In this document: positions 6,246 to 15,541 of the stretch, one piece after another | How the letters are laid out: the number at the start of each line of letters is the position of its first letter | How positions within the stretch are numbered: the first letter of the stretch is position 1 | Assembly (NCBI RefSeq): GCF_002095435.2 | Contig: NZ_MJEJ02000052.1 | Location: forward strand, 248,001 to 312,000 | Source: Williamsia sp. 1138 | GTDB lineage: Bacteria; Actinomycetota; Actinomycetes; Mycobacteriales; Mycobacteriaceae | DNA: 64,000 bases | Direction: 5' to 3' | Program-made: the position numbers and the translations under genes | The notes under the pieces: generated by a model | The model's input: only the letters and a program-made list of their open reading frames with translations | The model's database searches: none | Told to the model about the DNA's origin: nothing

Positions 6246-7796
6246 ATGACCACCGGAGATGACCAGGGCGCACTTGTTCCCGCTCTGCAGATGCACGGAA
6301 TTGCAAAGAGTTTCGGCGCAGCGATCGCGCTGCAGAATGTCGATGTTCGTTTCCATTCGGGAACGGTGACGGCCCTCACCGGTGAAAATGGTTCGGGTAA
6401 GTCGACCATCGCGAAGATCATGGGAGGCATCCTCGCCCCCGATACGGGCACGATCATGGTGCACGGCCGGGAACTCACCATTCCCAACGCCAAGATCGCC
6501 AGATCTCATGGCATCGCACTGATCAGCCAAGAACTCACCCTGGCAACAGATCTGACGGTCGCCGAGAACATCTACATGGGGAGGCTGCCGCGGGTCCTCG
6601 GGACGATGGTGTCGTGGCGCAAGGTCCGCGCGTCGGCGAGCGAGGTCCTCGAGGCGTACGGGATGTCGATCGACCCCCAGGCGCGGGTCGGTGACCTCTC
6701 GCTCGAGACGCAGCAGCAGGTGGAGATCGCCCGTGCGCTGGCCACCGACCCCGACGTGTTGATCCTCGACGAAGCAACGAGTTCGCTGTCAGAGAAGGCC
6801 GCCGCCCGACTGCTCGATCTGGTCGAGGTCCGGCGGGCGATGGGCACCGCCGTGGTGATGATCACCCACCGCATGAACGAGATCTTTCAAGCCGCCGACA
6901 CCGCCGCCGTCCTGCGAGACGGGCACATCGTGGCCACCCGACCGATCGCGCAGACCAACGAGGCCGAACTGGTACGCCTGATGGTGGGCCGCGAGCTCGG
7001 CGATTACTACGGCGGTCGCACGGACACCCCCGACCTCACGAACGCCGTCCTCGAAGTGTCCGGTCTGCGCGCGCCCGGCAACGGCCTCGAGACCGTAGAC
7101 CTGACGATCGGCAAGGGCGAAATCGTCGGTGTCGCCGGTCTTTCCGGATCGGGCAAGGAGATCCTCGGACACGCTCTGGCAGGTGCCGTCGACGCAGAGG
7201 GCACCGTCAAGGTGGCGGGCACATCGGTACCGCTCGGCCGTCCCGACCGGATTCTCAAGGGCGGACTGGGATTCGTCCCCGAAGACCGCAAGGCGATGGC
7301 ACTGATGCTGGGCCGATCAGTCGCCGAGAACCTCGCCCTGGCCTGGAAGAACGACATGTTCCGTTACGGCCTGCGGCGTATCGGCTTCGAGCGGCGACGG
7401 GTCGTCGATACGGTGGCGCGCTACGACATCCGCACAGCGTCCACCCAGCTCCCGATCTCCCAGCTCTCCGGGGGTAACCAGCAGAAGGTGACTATCGGCA
7501 GGTTGTTCGAACTGAACCTGCCGGTCTACGTGATGAGCGAACCCACCCGCGGCATCGACGTGGGCGCCAAAAGCGCGATCTACACGTTGCTTCGCGAGCA
7601 GGCCGCCCGCGGCGCCGCAGTGCTCTTCATCTCGTCCGAACTCAATGAACTGTGCGGGATGTGCGACCGCGTCATCACGATGTACGGCGGCCGGGTGGTC
7701 GCCGAATTCACCGGCGCCGACGTCAACGAAGAAACCATCAACCATGCCATGGTCACCGGACACACGGCCACCACCGAGGTGCTGGCCACGGCCTGA
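6246..7796 (+). CDS. RbsA/MglA-type double ABC ATPase of an importer
   Basis: A 516-residue fused ATPase with two nucleotide-binding halves, as in ribose, galactose and autoinducer-2 importers (CUT2 class). The first half has Walker A GENGSGKST, a divergent signature around LSLETQQQVEIARAL and Walker B ILDEATSSL. The second half has the usual degenerate Walker A GLSGSGKE, FVPEDRK, the intact signature LSGGNQQK and EPTRGIDVGA. ATG 6246 follows no obvious SD; upstream in-frame TTG 6192 would add 18 residues. It heads an operon with a permease, binding protein and aromatic oxygenase genes, so the cargo is probably the oxygenase substrate and not a sugar; that is inference. Confidence 0.9.
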   Translation: MTTGDDQGALVPALQMHGIAKSFGAAIALQNVDVRFHSGTVTALTGENGSGKSTIAKIMGGILAPDTGTIMVHGRELTIPNAKIARSHGIALISQELTLATDLTVAENIYMGRLPRVLGTMVSWRKVRASASEVLEAYGMSIDPQARVGDLSLETQQQVEIARALATDPDVLILDEATSSLSEKAAARLLDLVEVRRAMGTAVVMITHRMNEIFQAADTAAVLRDGHIVATRPIAQTNEAELVRLMVGRELGDYYGGRTDTPDLTNAVLEVSGLRAPGNGLETVDLTIGKGEIVGVAGLSGSGKEILGHALAGAVDAEGTVKVAGTSVPLGRPDRILKGGLGFVPEDRKAMALMLGRSVAENLALAWKNDMFRYGLRRIGFERRRVVDTVARYDIRTASTQLPISQLSGGNQQKVTIGRLFELNLPVYVMSEPTRGIDVGAKSAIYTLLREQAARGAAVLFISSELNELCGMCDRVITMYGGRVVAEFTGADVNEETINHAMVTGHTATTEVLATA

Positions 7797-7851
7797 AGCC
7801 GAGCACGAATCTCTTTCTACAACAGCCCGAACGACATTCCAGGAGTTCCCC

Positions 7852-8925
7852 ATGACCGCAACCCTCGACAGGCCCCCGACACCGTTGCCCGAACCGGCCT
7901 CGGCCGCCCGGAAACTACCGCGCCCACGCTTTGGTGACAGTGGCGGCGTCGTCGTCGCACTGGTGGTGCTCATGATCATCGCGGCGATCAGTCAGCCGAG
8001 TTTCATGACCTGGTCGAACATGATGAACATCGTCGGCGCCAACAGCGTTGCCCTGGTGCTCGCCATCGGTTCGACGTTCGTCGTGATCGCCGGTGGCATC
8101 GACCTGTCGATCATCTCGATGACGGCGGCAGCCGGAATGATCTTCGGCCTCATGCTCCAGGGCGGAGTGCCCGCCCTCATCTGCATCCTCGGTGCTATGG
8201 CCGTGGGTGCGCTGATGGGAATCATTAACGGGATCTTGATATCCCGTGCCGGGATCTCCTTCCTCGTCGTCACGCTCGGTATGGCGTCGATCGCCGCCAG
8301 CGTCGCCCTCCTCTCCAACGACGGCGCCACCGTCAACGTCTTCGACATTCCGGCGTTCTCGTCGATCAACACCTTCGCCACCGGCAAGATCGGCGAGATC
8401 CCGATCATCTTGATCTTCGACATCCTGCTCGTGCTGCTGGCCATCGGCGTGCTGGGCTACACCAGGTTCGGACGGTCCGTGTTCGCCATCGGCAGCAACG
8501 TCGAGGCAGCCCGACTGAACGGCATCAACGTTCGCAACACGACCGCGATCGTCTACACCCTGGCCGGGCTGGCCGCTGGTGTCGCCTCGATCATCCAGGT
8601 CGGACGCCTCACCGGTGCGTCACCGCAGATCGACCCCGCACTGTTGAACGGTGTTCTCGCCGCAGTTCTGATCGGTGGCACCTCATTCAGCGGCGGTAAG
8701 GGTGGCATCTGGGGGACCGTCGTCGGTGTCCTGTTCCTCGGAGTGGTCCAGAACGCCATGACCATCGCGGACATCTCGAGCTTCTGGCGCCAGGCCGTCA
8801 ACGGCGCCTTGCTCATCCTCGCGGTGGGCCTGGGTGTTGCGCGGTCGTCGGCGATGCGTAGCCGGCTGCGCAGAAAGTCCTCCGCGGCAGCCGCCGCCGG
8901 ACCGAAAGAGGCCGCCGGTGTCTGA
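7852..8925 (+). CDS. RbsC-type ABC permease
   Basis: A 357-residue membrane protein of the CUT2/branched-chain type permease family, with about eight to ten helices. Recognisable parts are VIAGGIDLSIISMTAAAGM, GIINGILISRAGISFLVVTL, NVEAARLNGINV and the LIGGTSFSGGKGGIWGTVVG loop near the C-terminus. An AGGAG site (7841-7845) lies 6 bases before ATG 7852. The C-terminal ~20 residues are cytoplasmic and basic/Ala-rich. The stop lies inside the beginning of the ferredoxin gene (8-base overlap). Confidence 0.92.
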   Translation: MTATLDRPPTPLPEPASAARKLPRPRFGDSGGVVVALVVLMIIAAISQPSFMTWSNMMNIVGANSVALVLAIGSTFVVIAGGIDLSIISMTAAAGMIFGLMLQGGVPALICILGAMAVGALMGIINGILISRAGISFLVVTLGMASIAASVALLSNDGATVNVFDIPAFSSINTFATGKIGEIPIILIFDILLVLLAIGVLGYTRFGRSVFAIGSNVEAARLNGINVRNTTAIVYTLAGLAAGVASIIQVGRLTGASPQIDPALLNGVLAAVLIGGTSFSGGKGGIWGTVVGVLFLGVVQNAMTIADISSFWRQAVNGALLILAVGLGVARSSAMRSRLRRKSSAAAAAGPKEAAGV

Positions 8926-9271
8926 CATCTCCACCGACACCTGGGTGATGGTCTGCGCCACCGACGAACTGGTCCCCGGTGAAGGCGTCAAGGTCGGCAC
9001 CTGCCCGCCGATCGCCCTGTTCAACATCGACGGTGAGTACTTCGCCATCGACGACACCTGCTCGCACGCCGAATATTCCCTGTCGGATGGGTATCTCGAC
9101 GGCGACAAGATCGAATGCGAACTGCACTACGCCACCTTCTCGGTCCGCACGGGAGAGGCATTGACCGCTCCGGCCGCCGATCCGGTCGGCACCTACCCCG
9201 TCCGCGTACAGGACGACACCATCTTTGTTGCCGCGACACAGCGCTGTGTCATCGACAAGTTCCGCAGCTGA
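8918..9271 (+). CDS. Rieske-type [2Fe-2S] ferredoxin
   Basis: A 117-residue soluble Rieske ferredoxin of the biphenyl/naphthalene dioxygenase type. The cluster ligands are Cys48-x-His50 (CSH) and Cys67-x2-His70 (CELH), with an SLSDGYLDGDKIE spacer between. It would carry electrons from the ferredoxin reductase at 13210 to the oxygenase at 11244. The GTG start at 8918 lies inside the permease gene, so its translation is coupled to the transporter. Confidence 0.92.
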   Translation: MSDISTDTWVMVCATDELVPGEGVKVGTCPPIALFNIDGEYFAIDDTCSHAEYSLSDGYLDGDKIECELHYATFSVRTGEALTAPAADPVGTYPVRVQDDTIFVAATQRCVIDKFRS

Positions 9272-9321
9272 ACCCCAGCGCCACTCTCCACAGCCCGCCC
9301 TCGAAAGGAAATCAAGACATC

Positions 9322-10326
9322 ATGCGTTACAAGGGATCACAGATCGCGATGGCAATCGCCGCCGTCGGCGTCATCGCCGCGGCCACCACCGCCTGCGGTG
9401 ACAGCGGATCGAGCTCGGACACGTTCCTCGGCTTTTCGTCGCCCACGATGGCGCAGGAGGGTGGCAAGTTCACCGCCGACGCCGTCAACGAAGCCGCCAA
9501 GTCGATCGGCTGGAACGAGCAGAGCTACGACGCGAACCTCTCGGCCGACACCCAGGTCTCGAACATCCAGACCATGGTCGACCGACCGGCCACCGCCATC
9601 GCCGCGTGGGCCCTCGACGAAGGTGCCATCGCCGGCGCCTACTCGCGTGCCGCGTCGGCCGACATCCCCGTGGTCGGTGTGAACTCCGGTGGTACCGGCG
9701 TCAAGTCCATCGTGTGGACCGAGGCAACGACGTGTGAGGACGGCGGCGTCGTCGCACAGGTCGCACAGCTCTTCGCCACCGCCAAGCCCGGCGGCAACAT
9801 CGCCATCATGTCCGGACCGCCGGCACCCTCGATCGTGTCGATGACCGAATGCTTCAGTAACGCTGCGAAGGGTCTGGGCCTCAATATCATCGCCCAGCAG
9901 GACAACACCGCGGACACCAGCTCCGGTGCCTCCACCCTGGCCCAGGACATGCTCTCCGCCAATCCGAACATCGACGGATTCTGGGCGTACAACGACGCCA
10001 CTGCACTGGGCATCGCATCGGTCCTCGACGCGGCGGGCAAGAAGGCCTACTCGACGACCAATCCGACCGGCATCGTCGTGACGGGCAGCAACGGTGACTC
10101 GTCGGCTATCAAGGCTGTCCAGAACGGCACGATCACCGCGACCGTCGACACCGATCCGGTCTGCACCGGTTGGACCATCGTGGCCGCCACCCGCGACAGC
10201 ATCGACGGCAATGCCGCCGAAACTTACGTCGTCAAGAGCAACATCGTCGACTCGACAACCATGGCCGACTACGTAGCACCCGAGGACAAGACCTGCTCGC
10301 TCGACGACCTCCCGTTGGTCAAGTAA
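9322..10326 (+). CDS. Periplasmic-binding lipoprotein for the RbsA/RbsC-type importer
   Basis: A 334-residue secreted binding protein of the PBP type-1 (ribose-binding-like) fold. The signal peptide MRYKGSQIAMAIAAVGVIAA leads to a lipobox-like TTAC-G. Typical segments are SNIQTMVDRPATAIAAWALD, PVVGVNSGG, NPNIDGFWAYNDATALG and IVVTGSNGDSSAIKAVQNGT. GAAAGGA lies upstream of ATG 9322. Its separation from the ATPase and permease by the ferredoxin gene ties uptake and oxygenation in one operon. The ligand cannot be read from sequence. Confidence 0.9.
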   Translation: MRYKGSQIAMAIAAVGVIAAATTACGDSGSSSDTFLGFSSPTMAQEGGKFTADAVNEAAKSIGWNEQSYDANLSADTQVSNIQTMVDRPATAIAAWALDEGAIAGAYSRAASADIPVVGVNSGGTGVKSIVWTEATTCEDGGVVAQVAQLFATAKPGGNIAIMSGPPAPSIVSMTECFSNAAKGLGLNIIAQQDNTADTSSGASTLAQDMLSANPNIDGFWAYNDATALGIASVLDAAGKKAYSTTNPTGIVVTGSNGDSSAIKAVQNGTITATVDTDPVCTGWTIVAATRDSIDGNAAETYVVKSNIVDSTTMADYVAPEDKTCSLDDLPLVK

Positions 10327-10364
10327 CCCCACCTCATACCCGAGAGACGAGAAAGGCACAGCGC

Positions 10365-11222
10365 ATGCGTGACATACAACTCGCCGAGCCCGACGGCAAA
10401 CAGATCGAAGCCGGCGGCCACACCATCCACTACATCGACATCGGTAGCGGTACACCGACCGTCTTCCTCCACGGCGGCGGTCCCGGCTGTTCGAGCTGGA
10501 CCGACTTCGGCACTGTCGCAGGCATCTTCGCCGACAGCCGTCGCCTGATCCTCATGGACATGCTGCAGTACGGCCGCTCGAGCAAGGAGCCGTTCACCGC
10601 TCCCCGCTGGAGCTACCACGCGCAGGTGATCGCCAAGGCGCTGGACGCGATCGGGATCGAGAAGGCCGACTTCGTCTGCAATTCCATCGGTGGCGCCACC
10701 GCGTTGGCGCTGGCCGCCGAGCGCCCCGATCTGGTCGGCAAGCTCGTCATCACAGGTAGCGAACCCGTACCGGGCGCGGTGCCGCTCACCCCGGAGCTGG
10801 GTGTCGCGGGCAAGACCGCCTGGACCCGGTATTACGCCGATGAGGGCCCGACGCACGAGAAGTTGTTCGACATCATGGCCGATCTCGAATGGCACGGTGG
10901 CGACGATATCCCGCAGTGGACGTTCGATCTGCGGTGGGAACTGAGCCGGCAGGACGATCTGATCGCACTCGGCCCAGACTGGAGTCCGGGTGGCGGCCGC
11001 GGCATCCCGCAGGACCTGTCGGACCACCTCCCACTGGTCCAGGCGCCCACGCTGTTCCTCTGGGGAGACAGCGACGCGTTCGCGGTGCCCGAATACGCAC
11101 TGGCACTGAAGCATCTGGTTGCCGGCTCATCTCTGCACGTCATGGGCGGCGGCGCCCACCACATGGAAGAACAGCAGCCCGCCGAGTTCGCGGCGATAGT
11201 CAACGCGTTCCTCGACCACTGA
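10365..11222 (+). CDS. Alpha/beta hydrolase, meta-cleavage-product hydrolase type
   Basis: A 285-residue alpha/beta hydrolase related to BphD/HsaD-type C-C bond hydrolases. The oxyanion segment FLHGGGPGCSSW, nucleophile region CNSIGGATAL, acid loop LWGDSDAF and base region GGGAHHMEEQ supply the Ser-Asp-His triad. Such enzymes hydrolyse ring-opened aromatic intermediates, but no extradiol dioxygenase is present here, so it may act on an ester or on a ring product made elsewhere. GAAAGG precedes ATG 10365. Confidence 0.85.
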   Translation: MRDIQLAEPDGKQIEAGGHTIHYIDIGSGTPTVFLHGGGPGCSSWTDFGTVAGIFADSRRLILMDMLQYGRSSKEPFTAPRWSYHAQVIAKALDAIGIEKADFVCNSIGGATALALAAERPDLVGKLVITGSEPVPGAVPLTPELGVAGKTAWTRYYADEGPTHEKLFDIMADLEWHGGDDIPQWTFDLRWELSRQDDLIALGPDWSPGGGRGIPQDLSDHLPLVQAPTLFLWGDSDAFAVPEYALALKHLVAGSSLHVMGGGAHHMEEQQPAEFAAIVNAFLDH

Positions 11223-11243
11223 TCCACTGAACGGAGCACTCGC

Positions 11244-12620
11244 ATGACACAGGACATCAACGACCGGTTGACCGAGCTGGTCAACTGGGAAGACGGGCTG
11301 ATCAGCCCGGAGATCTTCATCGACGACGAGATCTACCGCAAAGAACTCGAGCAGGTCTTCGGGCGGGCGTGGATCTTCATCGCCCACGACTCGATGATCG
11401 CGAAGCCGGGCGACTTCTTCAACACATACATGGGCGGCGACCCCGTCCTCGCGATCCGGCAGAAGGACAACAGTGTTCGGGTCTTCCTGAACGCCTGCCG
11501 CCATCGCGGAATGAAGATCTGCCGGGCCGAGGACGGCAACGCAAAGAACTTCATGTGCACCTATCACGGCTGGACGTATAACACGTCCGGCGAGCTCATC
11601 AACGTGCCGAACCTCGACACTGCGTACTTCAACGAGCTGGACCAGAAGCGTTGGGGCTTGGTCGAAGTGGCCCAGGTCGCGCAGTACAAGGGCTTGTGGT
11701 TCGCAACGTTCGATGCGACGGCACCGCCGCTCGAGGACTTCCTCGGCGACATGTGCTACTACATCGACAGCTGGGTCGACCGCACGCCCGGTGGGATCGA
11801 GATCCTGCCCGGCGTCATCAAATGGACGATCCACGGCAACTGGAAGATGGGCGCCGAGCAGTTCGGCGGCGACGGCTACCATGCCGTGATCACCCACGCC
11901 TCGTCGTTGGGTACCTTCGACCCCGGATTCCTGAAAGACATCAAGGGCATCGAGTTCGCATCTCGTCAGGGCCACGGCTATTCGATGGTCTTCGACCGGA
12001 TGACCCGCTTCGCCGACGATCCGCTGGGCCGTTACAACGAATCCCAGGTCTCGGACCGGTTGGAGCGGCTCGGTGATGCGCGCGCCAACACGGTCGGCAA
12101 CTTCACGGTATTCCCCAACTTGTCGGGGCTGCCCGGTTCGGCGAACCTGCGTATGTGGCACCCCAAAGGACCCAACGAGTTCGAGATCTGGTCCTGGACC
12201 GTGGTCGACAAGGACGCCCCGGACTCGGTCAAGCGGGCGCAGCGCACCTCGGCGGCCTTCACCGAAGGCGCCGCCGGCGTGGTGGAGACCGACGACGGTG
12301 AGAACTGGGACCTGATCGGGCAGATGCTCGAGCGCGGTGTCCAGACCCGCAAGATGGCGTGGAACTACCAGATGGGTCACGGGCACGAGACCGACAACGA
12401 CCCGGTGTACCCGGGGCGTGTGTTGCGCAACTACTTCGGCGAAGGTCCGCAGCGCGGCTTCTACCGTCGCTGGCTCGAGTTCATGACGTCGGAGGAGTGG
12501 CCGGTCGCGCCCGCGACAGAGCCCGAACGTACCGAGCACGAAGCCATTTCGATGAAGGCCCCCGCCGGGGCCCGGGCGATCGCGGCCATGAAGGGAGCCA
12601 TCAATGCTGACAACGGGTGA
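11244..12620 (+). CDS. Ring-hydroxylating oxygenase, alpha (catalytic) subunit
   Basis: A 458-residue Rieske non-heme iron oxygenase large subunit. Rieske ligands are Cys85-x-His87 (CRHRG) and Cys105-x2-His108 (CTYHGW). The catalytic domain has NWKMGAEQF followed by Asp210 (bridging), His213 and His218 in GGDGYHAVITH, which bind the mononuclear iron. It hydroxylates aromatic rings with O2 and electrons from NADH. The beta subunit overlaps by 17 bases, and a ferredoxin and a reductase are in the same operon, giving a complete three-component system. The substrate is not evident from sequence. Confidence 0.95.
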   Translation: MTQDINDRLTELVNWEDGLISPEIFIDDEIYRKELEQVFGRAWIFIAHDSMIAKPGDFFNTYMGGDPVLAIRQKDNSVRVFLNACRHRGMKICRAEDGNAKNFMCTYHGWTYNTSGELINVPNLDTAYFNELDQKRWGLVEVAQVAQYKGLWFATFDATAPPLEDFLGDMCYYIDSWVDRTPGGIEILPGVIKWTIHGNWKMGAEQFGGDGYHAVITHASSLGTFDPGFLKDIKGIEFASRQGHGYSMVFDRMTRFADDPLGRYNESQVSDRLERLGDARANTVGNFTVFPNLSGLPGSANLRMWHPKGPNEFEIWSWTVVDKDAPDSVKRAQRTSAAFTEGAAGVVETDDGENWDLIGQMLERGVQTRKMAWNYQMGHGHETDNDPVYPGRVLRNYFGEGPQRGFYRRWLEFMTSEEWPVAPATEPERTEHEAISMKAPAGARAIAAMKGAINADNG

Positions 12621-13191
12621 ACAACTCAGTCGCGGGCGCAGCGCCCCGATGTTCCGGTCGATGGGCATGGCGCCGGTCACGATGGAAGAGCAGTTCGCGA
12701 TCGAGCAGTTCCTCTTCGCCGAGGCCGAACTGCTGGACGACTGGCAGTGGCGGACGTGGTTCGAACTCTTCTCCGACGACGCACATTATCGGATGCCGAT
12801 CCGCCGAAATCGTCTGCGCCGACAGCGTAAGACCGATGAGGCCGACGACATGAACGGTCTCGAGGTGGCGCACTTCGATGACGACAAGACGTCACTCGAC
12901 ATGCGGATTCAGCAGCTCGAGACGGGCATGCACTGGGCCGAGGATCCGCCGTCGCGGTCCCGACATCTCGTGACCAACGTCCGGGTACAGCGGGCCGAGG
13001 TCGAGGGGGAGTACGACATCCGGTCGAACTTCTTTGTCTACCGTAACCGCCTCGAGGCCGAGGTGGATCTGTGGGCCGGCGAGCGCCGCGATGTGTTGCG
13101 GGTGGCCGGAGACAGCTTCCAGATCGCCGACCGCATCATCCTGCTCGACCAGAACCTGATTCTTGCCAAGAATCTCAGCGTGTTTTTCTGA
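12604..13191 (+). CDS. Ring-hydroxylating oxygenase, beta (structural) subunit
   Basis: A 195-residue small subunit of the NTF2-like fold: VTMEEQFAIEQFLFAEAELL, DDWQWRTWFELFSDDAHYRM and SRSRHLVTNVRV are family-typical. It has no cofactor and forms the alpha3beta3 hexamer with the product of 11244. ATG 12604 lies in the last codons of the alpha gene, with AAGGGAG just upstream. Confidence 0.93.
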   Translation: MLTTGEQLSRGRSAPMFRSMGMAPVTMEEQFAIEQFLFAEAELLDDWQWRTWFELFSDDAHYRMPIRRNRLRRQRKTDEADDMNGLEVAHFDDDKTSLDMRIQQLETGMHWAEDPPSRSRHLVTNVRVQRAEVEGEYDIRSNFFVYRNRLEAEVDLWAGERRDVLRVAGDSFQIADRIILLDQNLILAKNLSVFF

Positions 13192-13209
13192 CACCAGGAG
13201 TCGTCGACG

Positions 13210-14448
13210 ATGCCGAATATGAAGTCATTTGTGATAGTCGGTGCCGGTATGGCCGGTGCCAAAGCCGCTGAATCACTGCGGAACAAGGGGTTCGACGACC
13301 GTATCTTTCTGGTCGGAGACGAGGGGCGGTTGCCCTATGAGCGACCGCCGCTGTCCAAGGAATGTCTGATCGGTTCGAAACCCCTCGACATCACCACGAT
13401 CCGCGAGTGGGACCAATGGATGGAACTCGCCGTCCACCTCGTCCTCAACGATCCGGTCACCGCCCTCGATACTTCCGGTGGCGCCGTCCGGCTCGCCAGC
13501 GGCATCGAGATCAAGGCCGACAAGGTTCTCCTCGCCACCGGTGGCCGGGCCAACGTGATGGATGTGGCGGGAGCCGATCTGCCCGGTATCCACACGCTGC
13601 GGACGGCGGAGGACTCCGATGCACTGGGTGACCGGCTCCGCCGCGGTCGAGCCAAGGTTGCGGTCATCGGCGGTGGCCTGTTAGCCGTCGAAGTTGCTTC
13701 GGCGGCAGCGACTCTGGGTAACGATGTGACCTGGATGGTCCGGTCGCGCCATCCTTTGACCGCAGCGGTGGGAGCCCATGCGGCCGACACCCTGGCTCGC
13801 CGCTATGCGACGTCGGATCTCAACATCATGACCGGCGTCTCGGTGGCCGGATTCGAAGGGCGCGACAAGGTGCAAGGTGTCGCCCTGGACGACGGCCGCA
13901 TCATCGAGGCGGACATCGTGCTGGTGGCCATCGGGCAGAGCCCGTCGGTCGGCTACCTCGACCGGTCGGTGTTCGACACCAGGCATGGCGTGCAGGTCGA
14001 TGCCCGTTTGGAGACAACGGTTCCCGGTGTCTTCGCGGCGGGTGACCTGGCGAGCTTCGACGATCCGTTCATCGGGGGCCGGGTGCGTCACGGCACCTGG
14101 CTGAACGCGCAGCAGCAGGGTGACTACGTCGCCGGGGCTATGATGGGTGAACCGGAACCGTTCCGCAGCGTTCCTTGGTACTGGTCGGATCATCACGATC
14201 TGAACGTGCAGGTCGTCGGTCGCATCGATGAGACGGCAGACATCGTCACACGACTCCATTCGGACGACTCGGTGAGCTACTTCTATCTGTCCGGCAGCAG
14301 CATCGTCGGCGCGGTGGGAATCAACGCCAACCGCGATATCCGCGGTGCGATGTTACAGATGGAGAAGGGCGCGGCGATCGATCCGGGAGCGCTGCGCGAT
14401 ATCAAGTCCGACGTCCGCAAGATCGGGGCGAAGGTGGCGGCACTGTGA
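13210..14448 (+). CDS. Ferredoxin reductase of the oxygenase system
   Basis: A 412-residue FAD/NAD(P)H-dependent reductase of the BphA4/rubredoxin-reductase family. Residues ~7-24 hold the FAD motif VIVGAGMAGAKAAESL, PYERPPLSKE follows, AVIGGGLLAVEVASAAATLG near 150 is the NADH Rossmann motif, and TTVPGVFAAGDLA binds FAD. A C-terminal reductase domain follows. An AGGAG site precedes ATG 13210. It overlaps the following hydrolase by 4 bases (GTGA). It reduces the Rieske ferredoxin at 8918. Confidence 0.94.
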   Translation: MPNMKSFVIVGAGMAGAKAAESLRNKGFDDRIFLVGDEGRLPYERPPLSKECLIGSKPLDITTIREWDQWMELAVHLVLNDPVTALDTSGGAVRLASGIEIKADKVLLATGGRANVMDVAGADLPGIHTLRTAEDSDALGDRLRRGRAKVAVIGGGLLAVEVASAAATLGNDVTWMVRSRHPLTAAVGAHAADTLARRYATSDLNIMTGVSVAGFEGRDKVQGVALDDGRIIEADIVLVAIGQSPSVGYLDRSVFDTRHGVQVDARLETTVPGVFAAGDLASFDDPFIGGRVRHGTWLNAQQQGDYVAGAMMGEPEPFRSVPWYWSDHHDLNVQVVGRIDETADIVTRLHSDDSVSYFYLSGSSIVGAVGINANRDIRGAMLQMEKGAAIDPGALRDIKSDVRKIGAKVAAL

Positions 14449-15311
14449 CGGTCGAGGCAGTCCGGTCCGATGTCCTGGTCGATCCGCGCTATCAGCGCAG
14501 CATCACCACACCGGAGATGGAGGTTGGTTACGTCGACCGCGGCGCCGGCCCGATCCTGATGATGGTGCAGGCCTGGGGTCCCCGGCCGGGCAGCACCGCG
14601 TCGCTGGTCTACAGCAAGGTCTTCGCCCAGCTCGAGAAGCGGTTTCGCTGTATCGCGGTCGATCTGCCCAACTACGGGTTGACCGGTCCGGTCGAGTACC
14701 ACGAGCCGGTGCACGATGTCGCGGTACGGGGTGTGCTGGCGGTGATGGATCACCTGCGGATCGACAAGGCGCCGATCGTCGGCAGCTCGATGGGCGCGAC
14801 GACGGCGATCGACCTCGCACTGGCGAACCCGGAGCGGGTCGAGTCACTGTTGATCGGTGCCTGTCATGCGTCGACCGGCGGGGATCCGTATCTGATCACA
14901 CCGTTCCCCTCGGAGGTGTTCCGGCTGTTCGGCGAGCTCGACGAGGCGCCGGACGACGAGGACCGGCTGCGGAGGTTCCTGCGGGCGCTCTGGTACGACG
15001 AGTCGCTGGTGACCGACGACCTGGTGGCGGCGATGCAGGCGATGCGCACCGACCACGCCGATCACGGCGAGGCCGACCGTCGGTCGGTCAGCGTCCCGCA
15101 CAGCAACATGGCGGCGCTGGCGGAGCTGACGATGCCCGTCACGGTGGTGCATGGTCGATCCGATCGCATGGTGCCGTTCGAACAGGCACTGGCGATCGGT
15201 TCGTACATCCCGCACGCCGACGTTCGGCTCCTGGGGCAGTGCGGACACTGGCCGGCCTTTGAGCGGCCGGATGCGTTTGTCGACGCGGTGTTGGCAGTGA
15301 CGCGCTCGTGA
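14445..15311 (+). CDS. Alpha/beta hydrolase in the oxygenase island
   Basis: A 288-residue alpha/beta hydrolase. The nucleophile elbow is GSSMGATTAID (Ser in G-S-S-M-G); the acid is in VVHGRSDRMVP; the base is in LLGQCGHWPAFERP. The family includes C-C hydrolases, esterases and haloperoxidase-like enzymes. The oxyanion region (VQAWGPRPGST) differs from the HGGGPG of the first hydrolase, so the two probably handle different steps. Its GTG start overlaps the reductase stop. Confidence 0.85.
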   Translation: MTVEAVRSDVLVDPRYQRSITTPEMEVGYVDRGAGPILMMVQAWGPRPGSTASLVYSKVFAQLEKRFRCIAVDLPNYGLTGPVEYHEPVHDVAVRGVLAVMDHLRIDKAPIVGSSMGATTAIDLALANPERVESLLIGACHASTGGDPYLITPFPSEVFRLFGELDEAPDDEDRLRRFLRALWYDESLVTDDLVAAMQAMRTDHADHGEADRRSVSVPHSNMAALAELTMPVTVVHGRSDRMVPFEQALAIGSYIPHADVRLLGQCGHWPAFERPDAFVDAVLAVTRS

Positions 15312-15353
15312 CCGTCACGCTCGTGATCGAGAACTCAGTTATGAGCCGAGCGA

Positions 15354-15381
15354 ACGATCAATCGTCGCCTTAAACTTGACA
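15354..15381 (+). promoter_or_regulatory. Inverted repeat and -35-like TTGACA before the LuxR gene
   Basis: ACGAT-ca-ATCGT (15354-15365) is an operator-like palindrome. A perfect -35-like TTGACA follows at 15376-15381; no convincing -10 lies 16-18 bases after it. The same half-sites recur in the inverted repeat downstream of the regulator gene (16694-16727). Confidence 0.35.
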
Positions 15382-15541
15382 CTTCAGCTGTTTGCGCGCC
15401 GTCAGGCGATACCCGACGATGTGTGGCCCGATTGATGTCCTGCCGACCAGCCCGCGGCAGGCATCGGGCGCGAACATCTGTTGCCGCACGCGATGGAAAA
15501 GTCGCGGCGGCGGGCGAAGAGTCAGTAACGGGAGTTGCCCA

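Noticed and set aside
9337-10455. Long minus-strand frame opposite the binding-protein gene
   Set aside because: Shadow of the 9322 gene, low-complexity composition and no family.
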